From Epiperipatus broadwayi (Eukaryota; Onychophora; Udeonychophora; Euonychophora; Peripatidae), in the NCBI GenBank assembly GCA_028023455.1, contig JAQFVV010006200.1, forward strand, positions 5,776,506 to 5,840,505: a stretch of 64,000 nucleotides of DNA. The letters run 5' to 3'. The notes under the pieces were generated by a model that was not told where the DNA came from, did no database searches, and saw only the letters and a program-made list of their open reading frames with translations. The position numbers and the translations under genes are program-made. The first letter of the stretch is position 1; every line of letters starts with the position of its first letter. This document shows, piece by piece, positions 48,430-59,389 of the stretch.

Positions 48430-48560
48430 GATAATTTGAATACAAGAAATGCCAAGTTGATCTTCAATCCAGAAATTTTTAGTTTTCGAATCCATTATTC
48501 TACCATTGTGCTAAACCATGCAGATCAATTAAATGCATTAAAGAGTTAAATTGTTGTAGA
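48430..48560 (-). repeat. tRNA-like SINE fragment
   Basis: Minus strand: TGGTTTAGCACAATGGTAGA is box A-like, with GGATTCGAAAACT and CTGGATTGAAGATC near the box B position. Diverged. Confidence 0.35.
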
Positions 48561-48863
48561 AACAAATTGGAAAAAAAAAATAGCCTTTTCATTTTTTGAA
48601 TTGAATCGGTTGTAGGCAATCTTATTAGCAACATATATAATCAAGTATACTACAATCATTCAATACGTATAAATACAATATTAAAATCATAAAAATGTTA
48701 TGCATTTAATATCGATGTAGGTCAAGAAAATATCAAAATCTAAAAAATAAAACTGTAGGTAATGTAAATGAGAATATTGTAATGGATATGTGGGATTGAG
48801 AAGTGAATAAATAAAGCAGTAACAATGTTAATGATACTGAAAAATTCATGAATCAAAATTAAG

Positions 48864-49022
48864 ATGTTCGAGTCACGTATGATGAGGGATAAAGATTATT
48901 TGGATAAGATGTTACTATTTATAGAACCACTTAGTAAGAAAAGAAATGGACTAAGAGTAAAAAAATATTCAGTATCAAAGCTGGAGTTGAATAAGGATTT
49001 CTCATATAACAGGAGAGGGTAA
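48864..49022 (+). pseudogene. Coding-like open stretch, unassigned
   Basis: A 53-codon open frame, highly charged (MFESRMMRDKDYLDKMLLFI, then EPLSKKRNGLRVKKYSVSKL), with composition unlike the surrounding AT noise. It may be the linker region of a LINE between endonuclease and RT, but I do not recognise it. Confidence 0.25.
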
Positions 49023-49143
49023 AAAGAAGGAATATATATTAGTGATCTGGCAATTAAATGCCTAATATATGTGAAGGAAAAGATTAAAAATCAAATAATT
49101 AAATAAAGTTTTTAAGCATTTAAAAGAATAATTGAAAATATCA

Positions 49144-49241
49144 CCAGAAAACTATTAAATAAAGTAAATAAATTAATAATGACTTTATTGATCCAGAAAA
49201 CTATTAAATAAAGTAAATAAATTAATAATGACTATATTGAT
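49144..49241. repeat. Recent 49-bp tandem duplication
   Basis: CCAGAAAACTATTAAATAAA starts units at 49144 and 49193. The two 49-bp units differ at very few positions. Confidence 0.9.
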
Positions 49242-51304
49242 AAATAAATGTAGTAAAAACAGTGTTGACGAGAGGCTTAGACAGTTGTCACTTTTTGAAC
49301 GTATATTCTCCTCCCCAACAACAATGTTATACATAATCAAAAAACAATTTTCATAAATGGACAAACACCCAGTCAATTAGCTATTATCAGACCATCTGCA
49401 CAAATCGAGAAACAGTAAGCTAATTTACACATCGTAGAAGTAAAAATTATTAAGTTCTTAAAAATTTGTAAGAAGTAAATAAGATACAATAATACAGAAT
49501 ACTTGTTTTATGAAACAAATTAAAAATATAAATGCAAGGTTTTAATACAGTTTTTCCTCTATAAAATAATACAACATTTGAGCCATGATAGCCGTAATTC
49601 TGACACCGCTTCTTTTAATGAGACTTCAATACGAAAACACATAATGCTTTGTATATGTATTCAAGAAATTATTAAACATTAATCTTGCCAGAGAAATAAT
49701 TAAGCTCTCCCCCCCCCCCTTTATTATAATCATTTAAACAAAAAACAATGTCACAATTCCTATCAATTACTACTTCTATTGATGCATACTTAAATTGAAG
49801 TTTTCGTTAATATATATATATATATTTAATCAATCTCATTAACTATAGCCTAACCACTGGGATTGAACCATGTCTGCTATTGTTAACTGAAACATATATG
49901 AATATATGGACTACAAGAAAAACAATCGCAAAAATAATAAACAAGGCTCACATAAATGAATAAAAATTTATGGAAGAGAAAAATATGAAATAATATTTCA
50001 TTCTTTCAATTACTATTATATAAATAAACAAGCAGTTTCCTCTCTATTACTCTAGCATAGTAACATGCAGTTTATGCCTGGAGTGATTATTGATTCCATT
50101 TAATTATATTTTTATATCTCCTATGTTTTTACAAATCTTTCCATATCAAGACTCCCCCCCCCCCCATAAAATGGCCATATCAAGCTTTTATTATTCTAGC
50201 AGGTTGTCAAATGTTACATAATTGCTGGTAATCATTTCCTCACAATATTATGTCTTTGTCTCACAAAAGCAATTTTTGAATCAAATCCATATACTATGGT
50301 ATAATTATAGTTTAGAGATATTGGTATAGCTTATGCAATATTTTTACTCTTGCATTAGTAATTTTTAAATTAAAACTACTAAACAATGTGTATAAAGTTA
50401 TGCAGGATAGAATCATAGTTTAAATATGTTTATAACAGCATATACACCCTCTTTTCCCAACTCTGAATAACTTACTCAATACAGTACTATATATAAATAA
50501 ATTTGCTATTGCCACTCAAGTATCCTTAAAAAATATTTTTATTAAACTTATATATCAGTAAGATAAAAATAATGTTTTAATTTGCCCTTTGCATCAATAT
50601 ACTGTAAAGGTCGAAATGTATGGCCAGTTGGATAAAGCCCAGGAACCAAGCAACGATCACTAACTTGCATGTCCATTAGTAGCCTCATCATAAATATTAC
50701 CACAAACAGTAAAATGCCGAACCCTGTTACCTATTCACCAGGATAACTGCCATGTGACTAATGCATCAGAACTTGGTATAGCTATCCCCTTTTTTCTCAT
50801 ATTACATTAGGTCAGAATCATATAGGAAACTCTTGAAACTATATTAAATAACTATTTAATCAATTGTGATAAAGAAGATACAAATATGAGAGAGGTAATG
50901 TGTGAGGAAAATTTTGTAACAATAAAAAAAAAAAAAAAAATGAATTAAAAGTTCATGGCTAGATTTAGATTTAATATTCTATTGTGTTTGTCACAGCAAA
51001 CAAAAAATTTAATTAGCGACTATATAACTTGATTCTCGCTACTTTACATGAAAGGGATTATAGGCTTTATATCTTGTAATAATCCCCAGGGTGGACCTTC
51101 TATGGTGGTCGATCAATTAAGGAATAATCATGTTGGGTTGAGATGGGAGTGCATATTTAACTATTCACATTGTAATCATGAATAGATGATAGCAATATGC
51201 TTAGAATTATGACTGCATGCTTGCAAAGTCATGCATTACAACATATATAAAGAAAATGCAAAGTGCAGTGCTAGGTTATGAAAACAGAGCAGTATATCCG
51301 ATGA
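49242..51304. other. Intronic sequence, mostly unassigned
   Basis: AT-rich with C runs at 49709-49719 and 50155-50165. The 50580-50780 block is less AT-rich (GGCCAGTTGGATAAAGCCCA, GAACCCTGTTACCTATTCAC) and may be an old element. No frame is open. Confidence 0.35.
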
Positions 51305-51580
51305 CAAAATAGAGGTGAGGGAGGATACTCTCACTTTGGTGAAACCGTACCCAAGAATTCCATCTGATCAGTGGGTCACATGGAACAGGAATGAATGTCT
51401 GATCTCACAACTAGTAACAAACTGATCATTAAGCAGGAATGATCACCTGCATTGATAATAATACCAATAATAGGCAAGATCCTCTGAGTATGAAAATATG
51501 AGATACGACCTCCTTTAGCGTGATCATATCCAAACCCGGCGAATCATTTCCCCAAAGCAGGAATGAATATCTGCTTGAAG
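51305..51580 (+). repeat. Diverged internal repeat of about 180 bp
   Basis: Two stretches share CTTT(G/A)GYGTGA-like starts and AGGAATGAATGTCTG/AGGAATGAATATCTG ends (about 51333-51410 and 51507-51580), with CAGGAATGATCACCTGC between them. The element type is unknown. Confidence 0.4.
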
Positions 51581-52191
51581 AATCAAGTATACAAATTAAT
51601 CAAAATGAGAGCCTGAAATTTATAAGAAAAATGAATACAAGCATGAGTGACCACATTATAAATTTGAACAAGCGATCATATATTACTTTACTTGGCCAAA
51701 ATTAATACCTAAACATTTTATCACATATAAATACTTAAAAAAGAATTAAGATTCGAATAAACCCTGCTTAATTGAAGATCCAATCTGCAGATCTTATACA
51801 AAAAAATATATTACATGATAGCTCAAGAGGTCTGTGATTTAGATATATAATTATAATGAAATATTTATGGAAGTTGATCATAACTTATCTCTAATGTAAA
51901 CCAAATAACATATACTTATCCCTTCAAATAAAAATGAAAATTAATCCTAGTTTTCACATTATTTTCAAAAATTAATCCAACTTTTTAAAAAAATAAAATA
52001 AAATAAAGACCTATTTTCTAATTGCAAAAGTAAAAATCTCAAATTGAAATGCACGATTAATTATATTTTAGAAAAACAATATATTTTGACAGGCAAGGGA
52101 GGGGGGATTAAAATGTCTTCACGCTTTTAATTAGCTAGCTTTCTTTTAGGAGAAGGGGGAAGAAAGATTATTCGAAGAAACGAAAATATAT

Positions 52192-52410
52192 TTACAAAAA
52201 TCGCCCTCCGTCATCTGTTTTTGTACTAATAAATCTTGCATGTGTGTAAGATTTCGGAATGATCGCATAATAATATATTCCATCATTTTCAATTAGTACA
52301 GGTTTATTGATCACATATATATATAATATTAAAGTAACTACTAAAAAAAATAAGCCCCCAAAAATTATATCAGTGAAAGAGAAACACTTATAAATTGTTT
52401 TACCAGTCAT
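52192..52410 (-). CDS. Hypothetical small membrane ORF, low support
   Basis: A 72-codon ORF with one strong hydrophobic segment (residues 14-33, DIIFGGLFFLVVTLILYIYV), then a polar tail rich in charged residues. The shape would fit the N-terminal exon of a type II membrane protein, or chance in AT-rich DNA. Its ATG overlaps the stop of the upstream ORF (52407-52682) by 4 bp. Not recognised as any family. Confidence 0.2.
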   Translation of the reverse strand: MTGKTIYKCFSFTDIIFGGLFFLVVTLILYIYVINKPVLIENDGIYYYAIIPKSYTHARFISTKTDDGGRFL

Positions 52411-52682
52411 ACTCGTCTAGAGTTCAAATGTTTCTGCTTTATCTTCGGAAGGGTTTGAAATACGCCAAGATATGAAGAGCAGTATGAGATGTAATGATGA
52501 TGCATAGCTTTCATGGTGCAATTTACATGATCCTTTCTTTGGATATCAGTAATGAATTTGAAGATAGGCTGGTTTTTCAGGATAGTAAACGACTGAAGCT
52601 GGCTTCTTATTCCTGAAATGACAGCACAGTAGCATGCTAAATTCTTTGATGAAAGGAACATTGACACAGCTACATAGTTCAA
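52407..52682 (-). CDS. Hypothetical ORF, low support
   Basis: A 91-codon ORF with mixed composition (SSKNLACYCAVISGIRSQLQ, several Cys and His), more protein-like than most ORFs here. There is no recognisable domain. It sits directly before the 52192-52410 ORF with an ATGA overlap. It could be a decayed gene fragment or chance. Confidence 0.2.
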   Translation of the reverse strand: MNYVAVSMFLSSKNLACYCAVISGIRSQLQSFTILKNQPIFKFITDIQRKDHVNCTMKAMHHHYISYCSSYLGVFQTLPKIKQKHLNSRRV

Positions 52683-52824
52683 CAGAGTTTAAATGGAGAA
52701 CATTTCACAAACTCCATCGGGATTCCAAGCTTGCGCTTCCCGGAAATAGTGAAGGGAAAAAATGGACACAAACTGTCTACTCACTGGATAGCGTAATATG
52801 GAGCTTCTAGCAGTCAAATAATCA

Positions 52825-53016
52825 ATGATTTTAATAATAATGAGATTGAAGAATCCTCTCAGGAGAGCAAGTAATAATCTTTTACATTTTCTGACGTCTT
52901 TATATAATTTTCAACAAAAGGTAACCAGATTAACTTTATCAAAAATATATTTGCTGATAGCAATTTTGATTAGCTTAATTATACTTTTTGTCTATGGCAT
53001 TCCTGGCTGTAATTAA
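52825..53016 (+). CDS. Hypothetical small membrane ORF, low support
   Basis: A 63-codon ORF, basic N-terminus, then a hydrophobic segment near the C-terminus (IYLLIAILISLIILFVYGIP). It is divergent from the two minus-strand ORFs, with 142 bp between. A GT at the end of the frame could be a splice donor. Likely chance, recorded because of the paired layout. Confidence 0.18.
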   Translation: MILIIMRLKNPLRRASNNLLHFLTSLYNFQQKVTRLTLSKIYLLIAILISLIILFVYGIPGCN

Positions 53017-53673
53017 ACACCTTTTTATTACAGGCCAAATATCATAATAATAATAATTTAAAAAATTGATTCTTGTACATACAAGATTACCATATTTTTC
53101 GTTAACTAGATAAGTTTTTAATAACCATTGTAAATGTACCTATGCTCTATAATTATCTTATCAATTAAAATGTTCAGGAATTTTAATTAGCCAAATTTTA
53201 AATTAATTATTTATTAGAATTTTCTAGAATCATATATATTTTAATGTTAATTATTTAGCTAATCTCAGCTCTCTCTCTCTTTGACCCCCACTACACAAAC
53301 ATACACATGCTTTCACTAAATTTAATGAAGTACATTTTTTTATACTTTTAATAAATTTTTAATAAAATAAAATTTCCTATAAAATTAAAATTATTTAGTT
53401 ATAAATCGAAAGTTATAAGTTTAAAATTATTTTATCATAAAATAGCGTGAAGCACATATATGTACGCATATCTATCGCATCAATATATTAGAACCATTGT
53501 AATTTTTAAGTGAGCAAATCTATCGATAAGCATTGAATAATTGATTCTGTATTGACAAAATTATTGATAGAAAATTGTAATAATAACAGGAAGACCAAAG
53601 TCAGAAACAAATTAAAATGTGAAAATAAAAATTTACATTTGACATCTCAATACTAGCTATTATAATACAATCC

Positions 53674-54093
53674 CACTAAACATCACATTATCACCATTTT
53701 CTATTCCTACACAAGCTGTTAAAACAGAGGCAAAACCCTGCATGCAGTTGCCACCCATTGCAAGCTAGAGTAATTAATAGATGCAAGAAGGTTTGTGTTT
53801 TTATTTTGAACTCATAATTTTATAGTTAACTAAATAGGTAAAAGGTGGCTGCTAGAGGGTTGCATTAGATCCTAAATCCAGGTCAGTTCTCTCAGATCCA
53901 GGCTTCTCACTGATGACGGTCACAAGCTAGAAACTTGTCTGGGAATATTGGATGAGTATGCACTAGATAAGGATTCTATGTGCAAACCTTATTGCATCCA
54001 TTGCACTGGATGGCACTGCTGCATGGAGAGGTTTGCATCTGTTTAAACAGCTTGTGTAAGCATAGGAAATTGTGATCATGTGATATTTAGTGC
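53674..54093 (+). mobile_element. Family C foldback element with hammerhead
   Basis: The left arm 53674-53795 and right arm 53981-54093 are inverted copies over about 115 bp, for example CTAAACATCACATTATCACC with its partner ending ATGTGATATTTAG, and ACACAAGCTGTT with AACAGCTTGTGT. Between them lie GAGGGTTGCATTAGATCC, the hammerhead (53896-53953) and GGATGAGTATGCACTAGATA. A relative at 59.0 kb shares the whole central part. No coding capacity. This looks like a non-autonomous RNA-mobilised element. Confidence 0.8.
53896..53953 (+). ncRNA. Type I hammerhead ribozyme (family C, copy 1)
   Basis: CTGATGA is at 53910-53916 and GAAA at 53930-53933, both intact. Stem I is TTCTCA (53904-53909) with TGGGAA (53940-53945). 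It has an internal loop and then ATCCA (53896-53900) with TGGAT (53949-53953). Stem II is three pairs (GGT with GCT, two of them G-U) with loop CACAA. Stem III is AC (53933-53934) with GT (53937-53938) and a 2-nt loop. The predicted cut is after C53939 of the GUC triplet. The tiny stem III is like that of the newt satellite hammerhead, which works best as a dimer. Stem II is weak here. Confidence 0.85.
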
Positions 54094-55196
54094 TTTAATA
54101 AGAAACATCATTAAAACATTTAGTTCAGTTCATATTTTAATTCACAATGAAAAATTGAATTACTTTTGTTGCTATAGCTTTAATATCTTTAAAAAAAAAA
54201 AAAAAGTAAGATGATTTCCAACTTTGAAATACAAATCCTCATTGCTAATGACAAAAGCTAGAAACTGTTTTGGAAATGGGGTTTAAAAACCGCACTATTA
54301 TCAGATGAACATTGATTGTTCAATACTGTAATAAATATTGCTGGAGTAATAGAGAGAGGAATCTGCTTTTGTTCACATAAAACAACATTAATTTATGAAT
54401 AAAGTGACCTGCGAAAAAGCAGGTTTATTTTGAGAGTCAAAATTGCAATAAATGCTCAGACACTATTCATAGTTATTTGCTTTACGTTTTAATAATAAAA
54501 GAAAACATTTTTAACAGAATTAAGTAAGAAATATTTCAGTTCCAAATTAACTGCTGACTTAGTCTTTTTAAAATAATAGCAGCCACAGTTTATGATTAAT
54601 TTTAATATGTCAGTGACAAATACTGTATAATTTTAAAATTAATCAATGCCTTCAATTTAATCTGATGCATTTACTTTAATAATAAAAGAAAATAATTATT
54701 AAGGAAATGACTTAAGACATTGTGTTAAAATAGAAATTTTGTTTCTCTGTAATTGTTATAGTTTTGAATCAAAGTCTACTGTCATTAGCATTTGAAATAT
54801 ATTTTTTAAAATAATTGTGTAATTACAGCCTGGCTTAATAGTACTAAAATTATTTCTGTTTGTTTTATAATCTGTAAACAATAAAAAAATTTAATATTTA
54901 TATACACGCATATATGTTTATTTAATCAGCCATTTTCCGTTACAATCACAATTTGCTTCTAACAAAAATTAATTGTATATATATAATTTTTAAACGTTGT
55001 TGACTTTGGAATAAAAGAAAGCTTTCCAAATTTAGTCTGTTGATATCTTTAAGGTTTTGGAGAAATATCAAAATATCTTTATTCTGTTAATGTCAAACTT
55101 ATTTTTTTTCAGTGCACATACACATAATGTTGACATTATCAATAGAGAAGGAAATATAGGAAAAAATTAATCATAAAATTAAAATTGGATGGAGTA
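54094..55196. other. Intronic sequence, nothing recognised
   Basis: AT-rich. No feature could be supported. Confidence 0.4.
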
Positions 55197-55347
55197 CACC
55201 CGGGTCTCGTTTTATGCGGATTTATTAAATGCGATTTTGAAGTTATGCGATTCATGATTCTTCTTAATATCTTTGTATGCAGTTTTCTTTTATGCAATAA
55301 AAATTATTAGACCAGAGCCAAGCTCCGATAATGCGCTATTACTTTAA

Positions 55348-56094
55348 CCCTTAAACCGCTAATTAAATCATTGGTTGTATGAGATAAAAATCAAATCTTT
55401 TAATTGGCCAACTCACAAACTGAAGACAAAGCCTATTGTTAAAACATATTCGTCTATAATATTAAATTCAACTCAGATACGTTTATAAAAAGTATATAAT
55501 TAATTTTTCAGGTCATGAAGAAAACGAAAGTTCTTTCAAAAATAAATTGCTATTTATTTATTCTAAGATATTCTATATCGGCAACATAAAAGTTATAATG
55601 TAAACAAAAAGATCGACTTTTACGTTATAGAAAAGTAAATATTTCTTTTTACTACATCTTCAATATATTTACTTAAATCTTCAATATTTTTTGAAAATAA
55701 TTTTGTTTTTTTATTATTCTCTCTGAAAATTATGTTTAATTTCCATAAATATTATTTAATAATAATTTAAATCGTATTCGAAATGAAAATCTCAGCGTTT
55801 TTCTTTATTTTCTTTGATCAGGCAGTTTCTTTGTTCTTTCCAGCCAATCAGAATGTCTTTTTCGGCTGAGAGCATGCTAAGAACCAATCACAAATAATGT
55901 TCCTTCTTTGTTTAGGTTTAAAATGCGTTTTTTTTTATTTTTTACTTCTAAAATAAATCGGAAGATGTCACCATCGTACAGAACTTTTAAAAACGAATTA
56001 AATACGTATTTAACGAATTTTATCGTATAAAAACGAACTAAGTTAGAGTGATTTTAGGTGTCGACGAGGAGTCTCGTCGAGCGCGGGAAAAGGG
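55348..56094. mobile_element. piggyBac-like MITE nested in the Tigger-like element
   Basis: A 747-bp unit starting CCCTTAAACCGC and ending GCGCGGGAAAAGGG, flanked by TTAA at 55344-55347 and 56095-56098. The interrupted host sequence (ATTACTTTAA before, ATATTATAAATTT after) matches the uninterrupted copy at 11.97 kb, so the limits are secure. Sub-terminal GTCGACGAGGAGTCTCGTCG forms a small palindrome. No transposase. Confidence 0.85.
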
Positions 56095-56275
56095 TTAAAT
56101 ATTATAAATTTCGCGCACTCATGTCATATTTAAAGTAATAGCGCATTACCAGAGTTTGACTTCCATCTAATAATTTCAATATTTTCAATGCTTTATAATA
56201 GTACTGTAATAGATTTTATGTAATAAAGAAGTTCATAATTCACTTAAAATCAGAATTTCCCTATTTTATATACAC

Positions 56276-56580
56276 ACATTAAATTTTACAAGACTATAAT
56301 GTAAATCTGTTCAAACGTTATAGATGAAAAATACTATGTTTGTTATTGTTTTTGCATTTTAAATCACATTCTATTTTTTGTTTTTTATAAAAAGAGTACA
56401 TAATTAATTAATCGTTTAGTGTCCACAAATAATAAATTTTACAAGATTATAATGTAAATCTATTCAAACATTATAGATGCCTATACGATGTATGTTGTTG
56501 TTTTTGCATTTTAAATCATGTTCAATTTTTGCTTTTTATAAAACAAATACGTAATCAATTAATCATTTAGTGTCCACAAG
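56276..56580. repeat. Tandem duplication inside the Tigger-like element
   Basis: AAATTTTACAAGAYTATAAT through TTTAGTGTCCACAA occurs twice, at about 56280 and 56433 (period about 152 bp). Copy 1 at 12.1-12.3 kb has a single unit, so the duplication arose after the copies split. Confidence 0.75.
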
Positions 56581-56602
56581 TTTATTTTTAAAAGGTGAGT
56601 AA

Positions 56603-56802
56603 CAGTGGTGAGCACAATTAAATTTGACAATTAAAATTTGATTTTTAATTGTAATTAACAATTTAAAAATTATGTAACGAGGTGATGTGAAACGATGAAA
56701 TTTGATTTTTAAACGGAATTGAAAATTTAAAAATTAAAGACAAAAATATAAATTTATTTTTTAATTGTTAGTTTTAATTAAATTTTGCCCTACAGTGGTG
56801 AG
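56603..56802. mobile_element. Possible small insertion flanked by a 10-bp direct repeat
   Basis: CAGTGGTGAG lies at 56603-56612 and 56793-56802. The 180-bp interior is rich in AATTTGATTTTTAATT motifs, with weak inverted ends (AATTAAATTTGACAATTA and its partner), and is absent from Tigger copy 1. It could be a hAT-like MITE. Weak evidence. Confidence 0.4.
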
Positions 56803-57403
56803 TCGGTGTCTTTTTATTATCATAACTCTAAATTCTTATTTTTATTTTAAACTTTTAGTTTACTCTAAAGGAGAGAGAAAAAACACCCAAGAAAATGAAT
56901 TTCTTTGAAAACAAAAATTTCAATTTTAGATCACTTAGTGAAATAGGAAGTGTCAATAGCGATTGGAAAATGTTTTAGTTGTATTTCCTCTTGACTTCGT
57001 TTAAGGAGAAGCTACAGTACCTCACATCACATCATGACGGATCTGATATCTCAAATAGCGATACTAAGTAAAATATCGTACATGTATGAAAAAAATGTAA
57101 ATTATGCATGAAAATATATTGTTTTGAATAAAATTAAATACTGTAGTTAATAAAAAAAAGTTTGTCCTGTATCAATTTTTTTCAAATTTGAAATTTTTAT
57201 TAGTCATATTTTATTTTTTATTTTTTTTTTTTATGCGAATTTTAAAGTGATTTTACATTGTTGCTTTGCTTTTATGTGATTTTTGGAAAATTACAGTACG
57301 TATCCCCCATTTTCCAAGGTAAATTAAGTCTATTTTTGTGCGATTTCTTTTGTACACGTTTTCTGAGGAACATATCTACTGCATAAAACGAGATCCAGGT
57401 GTA

Positions 57404-58991
57404 CTTTCAGTTTAAATAATTTTAAAATAAATATGTTGGTATGCTTAGGGGAGAGATTCAATAAACGTGTCTTCTAGTGCTTATTTATGGATTTGATATT
57501 TTTGTGTACTTACCAGATAGTGAATACAAATATATCAGAGTATAATAAAAAAAGATTATCTTAGGATTAACAAGGAGAAATTGAAAGCAAAATATTTGAT
57601 AAAAGAACAAAATATTATGAATATTGTTAAGAGAATTAGAGATTGAAATGGAGGCATGTTATGTTGCTAGAAGAACACTGTGATTGACAAAATAGTAGAA
57701 AAAATATAAGGAGGATTGATAGAAATGTTGTTAATCATATTTTTACTTTGACACAAATAATAAAAATGAATAATAGCTAAAATCTTTTTTTTTTTACTTT
57801 TTCAAACACCAAAAGGCTATATCAGAATAAATAGAGAATGTGTTGTAGTTTAAATTATGCAAAATTAATTAGGAAAATATTTATTTCTTTTTTTAAAATA
57901 AATTATATAAAGAATAATTATTTGGGAATTATAACTTATATAAATTAACAAATGAGACAGACTTTTTTTTTTTTACATTTAAAGTAATGAAGGTAAATTA
58001 TTTTTGGTAGTTTACTCTTAGTGTGTTGAAACAGCTTGAGGGCGTAATTTTTATGTAAACAAACAGAAATATTACATTACTGGGCAGTTGTTGTTGTTTT
58101 GACTTAGAATAAATAAAATCATATATAATGTAATTTATGCAAAAGAAAAGAAATAAATTCCAGAAATCCTTTTTTTTTTTGGTAATTTTTATTTTTCTAA
58201 AATAAAATTTGGAAATTTTAACAACAATAAATAAAAACAAATAATTTGTTCAAAACAACTTGTTAATTAAGAGCTTGTTTGAGCTATTGGTACCTCTCTG
58301 TATTACATTTTTATATATTTATATATACACCAAAAAAACTATATATTGAACCATCCTTATCTTCAGTCACCTTTGTACCTACTGAAATTTGAAATAAATT
58401 TCAATATGTGATGTAATGTCAATTGTAAATATATATATATATTTGATTTTAAATGGTGAATATATTAACCTGGGGTGCATTGAAATATTTTGCTATTACA
58501 ACACTAATATTGGAGAAAGAAATGTTTATTATTCTAGTATAAAAATTTGTGAATTGACTTTATTCATTTCAAAAATGAATGGCTAAATAATAAAGTTGAT
58601 AGTCTTGATAAAAAAATTTTTTTATGTATATTTTCATTACTGCATTCACAACAGTTGGTTACAAATAATACACTTAAATATTTAATGTCTCCAGTATATT
58701 TGTTATTTTATTGGTATAAAATTGTGTTGAAAAATAAGTGTAAAAAGTAATTTCCATTGCAATGTGAAAGAATTGTAGTCTTAATTGTTTAGTTTATGTT
58801 AAAGTGAAAGGGTATTATTAGTATTTTGAAACACAAGAGTTGTATATTATATGTAGTAATTATATATTTTTTATTTGTCATTATTTTATGTAATAACATT
58901 TTTATTTATGGGATACTGACTGGAATTAACAAAGGAGTTGATGTGGAGCATTGCTATAGTTTCTCTTATGTCAATTAAAAGATTCTATAAA
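57404..58991. other. Intronic sequence; possible LINE tail at 57540-57740
   Basis: The 57540-57740 plus strand contains KEKLKAKYLIKEQNIMN and IDKIVEKI. The second piece resembles the NNKIVEKIKSIF piece of the LINE relic at 47.7 kb. Otherwise AT-rich and featureless. Confidence 0.3.
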
Positions 58992-59002
58992 TAAGACTAA
59001 GC

Positions 59003-59378
59003 GGTAAACATCACATGATCACTATCTCTTATACTAGCATATGTATGGGTGCTGGACTGAGTTCAGACCCATATAACTATATAAGCTATTGAGCTTAGAT
59101 TGAAAATATTTATTGTGTCTTCAATTTCATTCTCGTAGTTTTGTAGTTAAGTAGAATTAAAAGGTGGATGCTGGAGGGTTGCATTAGATCCTAAGATCTA
59201 GGTGCAGTGCGCTCAGATCCAAGGCTCCTCACTGACGAAGGCCACAAGCCAGAAACTAGTCTGAGGATATTGGATGAGTATGCACTAGATAGGGATTTTA
59301 TGCACAAGCCTTCTGGCATCCATTGATTGCTCTGGTTGGCACAGGGTGGCACTACTGTATGGAGAGTTTTGCCTTGTT
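59003..59378 (+). mobile_element. Family C element with 11-bp target duplication
   Basis: TAAGACTAAGC lies at 58992-59002 and 59379-59389, exact over 11 bp. The unit starts GGTAAACATCACATGATCAC, shared with the left arm of the copy at 53.7 kb. It continues through GGTGGATGCTGGAGGGTTGC, the hammerhead, and CACTACTGTATGGAGAGTTT. It stops before the inverted right arm seen at 54.05 kb. The length of the duplication is what LINE- or Penelope-type mobilisation leaves. Confidence 0.8.
59217..59275 (+). ncRNA. Type I hammerhead ribozyme (family C, copy 2)
   Basis: CTGACGA is at 59232-59238 and GAAA at 59252-59255, both intact. Stem I is TCCTCA (59226-59231) with TGAGGA (59262-59267). It has an internal loop and then ATCCAA (59217-59222) with TTGGAT (59270-59275). 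Stem II is GGC (59240-59242) with GCC (59248-59250), loop CACAA, with an A-A mismatch at 10.1-11.1. Stem III is AC with GT across a 2-nt loop. The predicted cut is after C59261 of GUC. Compared with copy 1, pair 1.5-2.5 is G-C instead of A-U and pair 1.3-2.3 is A-U instead of G-U, so pairing has been kept. Confidence 0.88.
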
Positions 59379-59389
59379 TAAGACTAAGC

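Larger units (their letters stand above)
55197..57401. mobile_element. Tigger/pogo-like element, copy 2, with nested insertions
   Basis: The ends are CACCCGGGTCTCGTTTTATG and, reverse complemented, CACCTGGATCTCGTTTTATG. Both are flanked by TA (55195-55196 and 57402-57403). The body aligns with copy 1 at 11.9 kb, but is longer through a nested piggyBac-like MITE, a tandem duplication of about 152 bp (56276-56580) and a possible further insertion at 56603-56802. No transposase frame is present. Confidence 0.75.

Noticed and set aside
58908-58930. Candidate for the next Rab exon (WDT at 58911)
   Set aside because: Translates to WDTDWN followed by a stop, not WDTAGQE, and lacks an acceptor.
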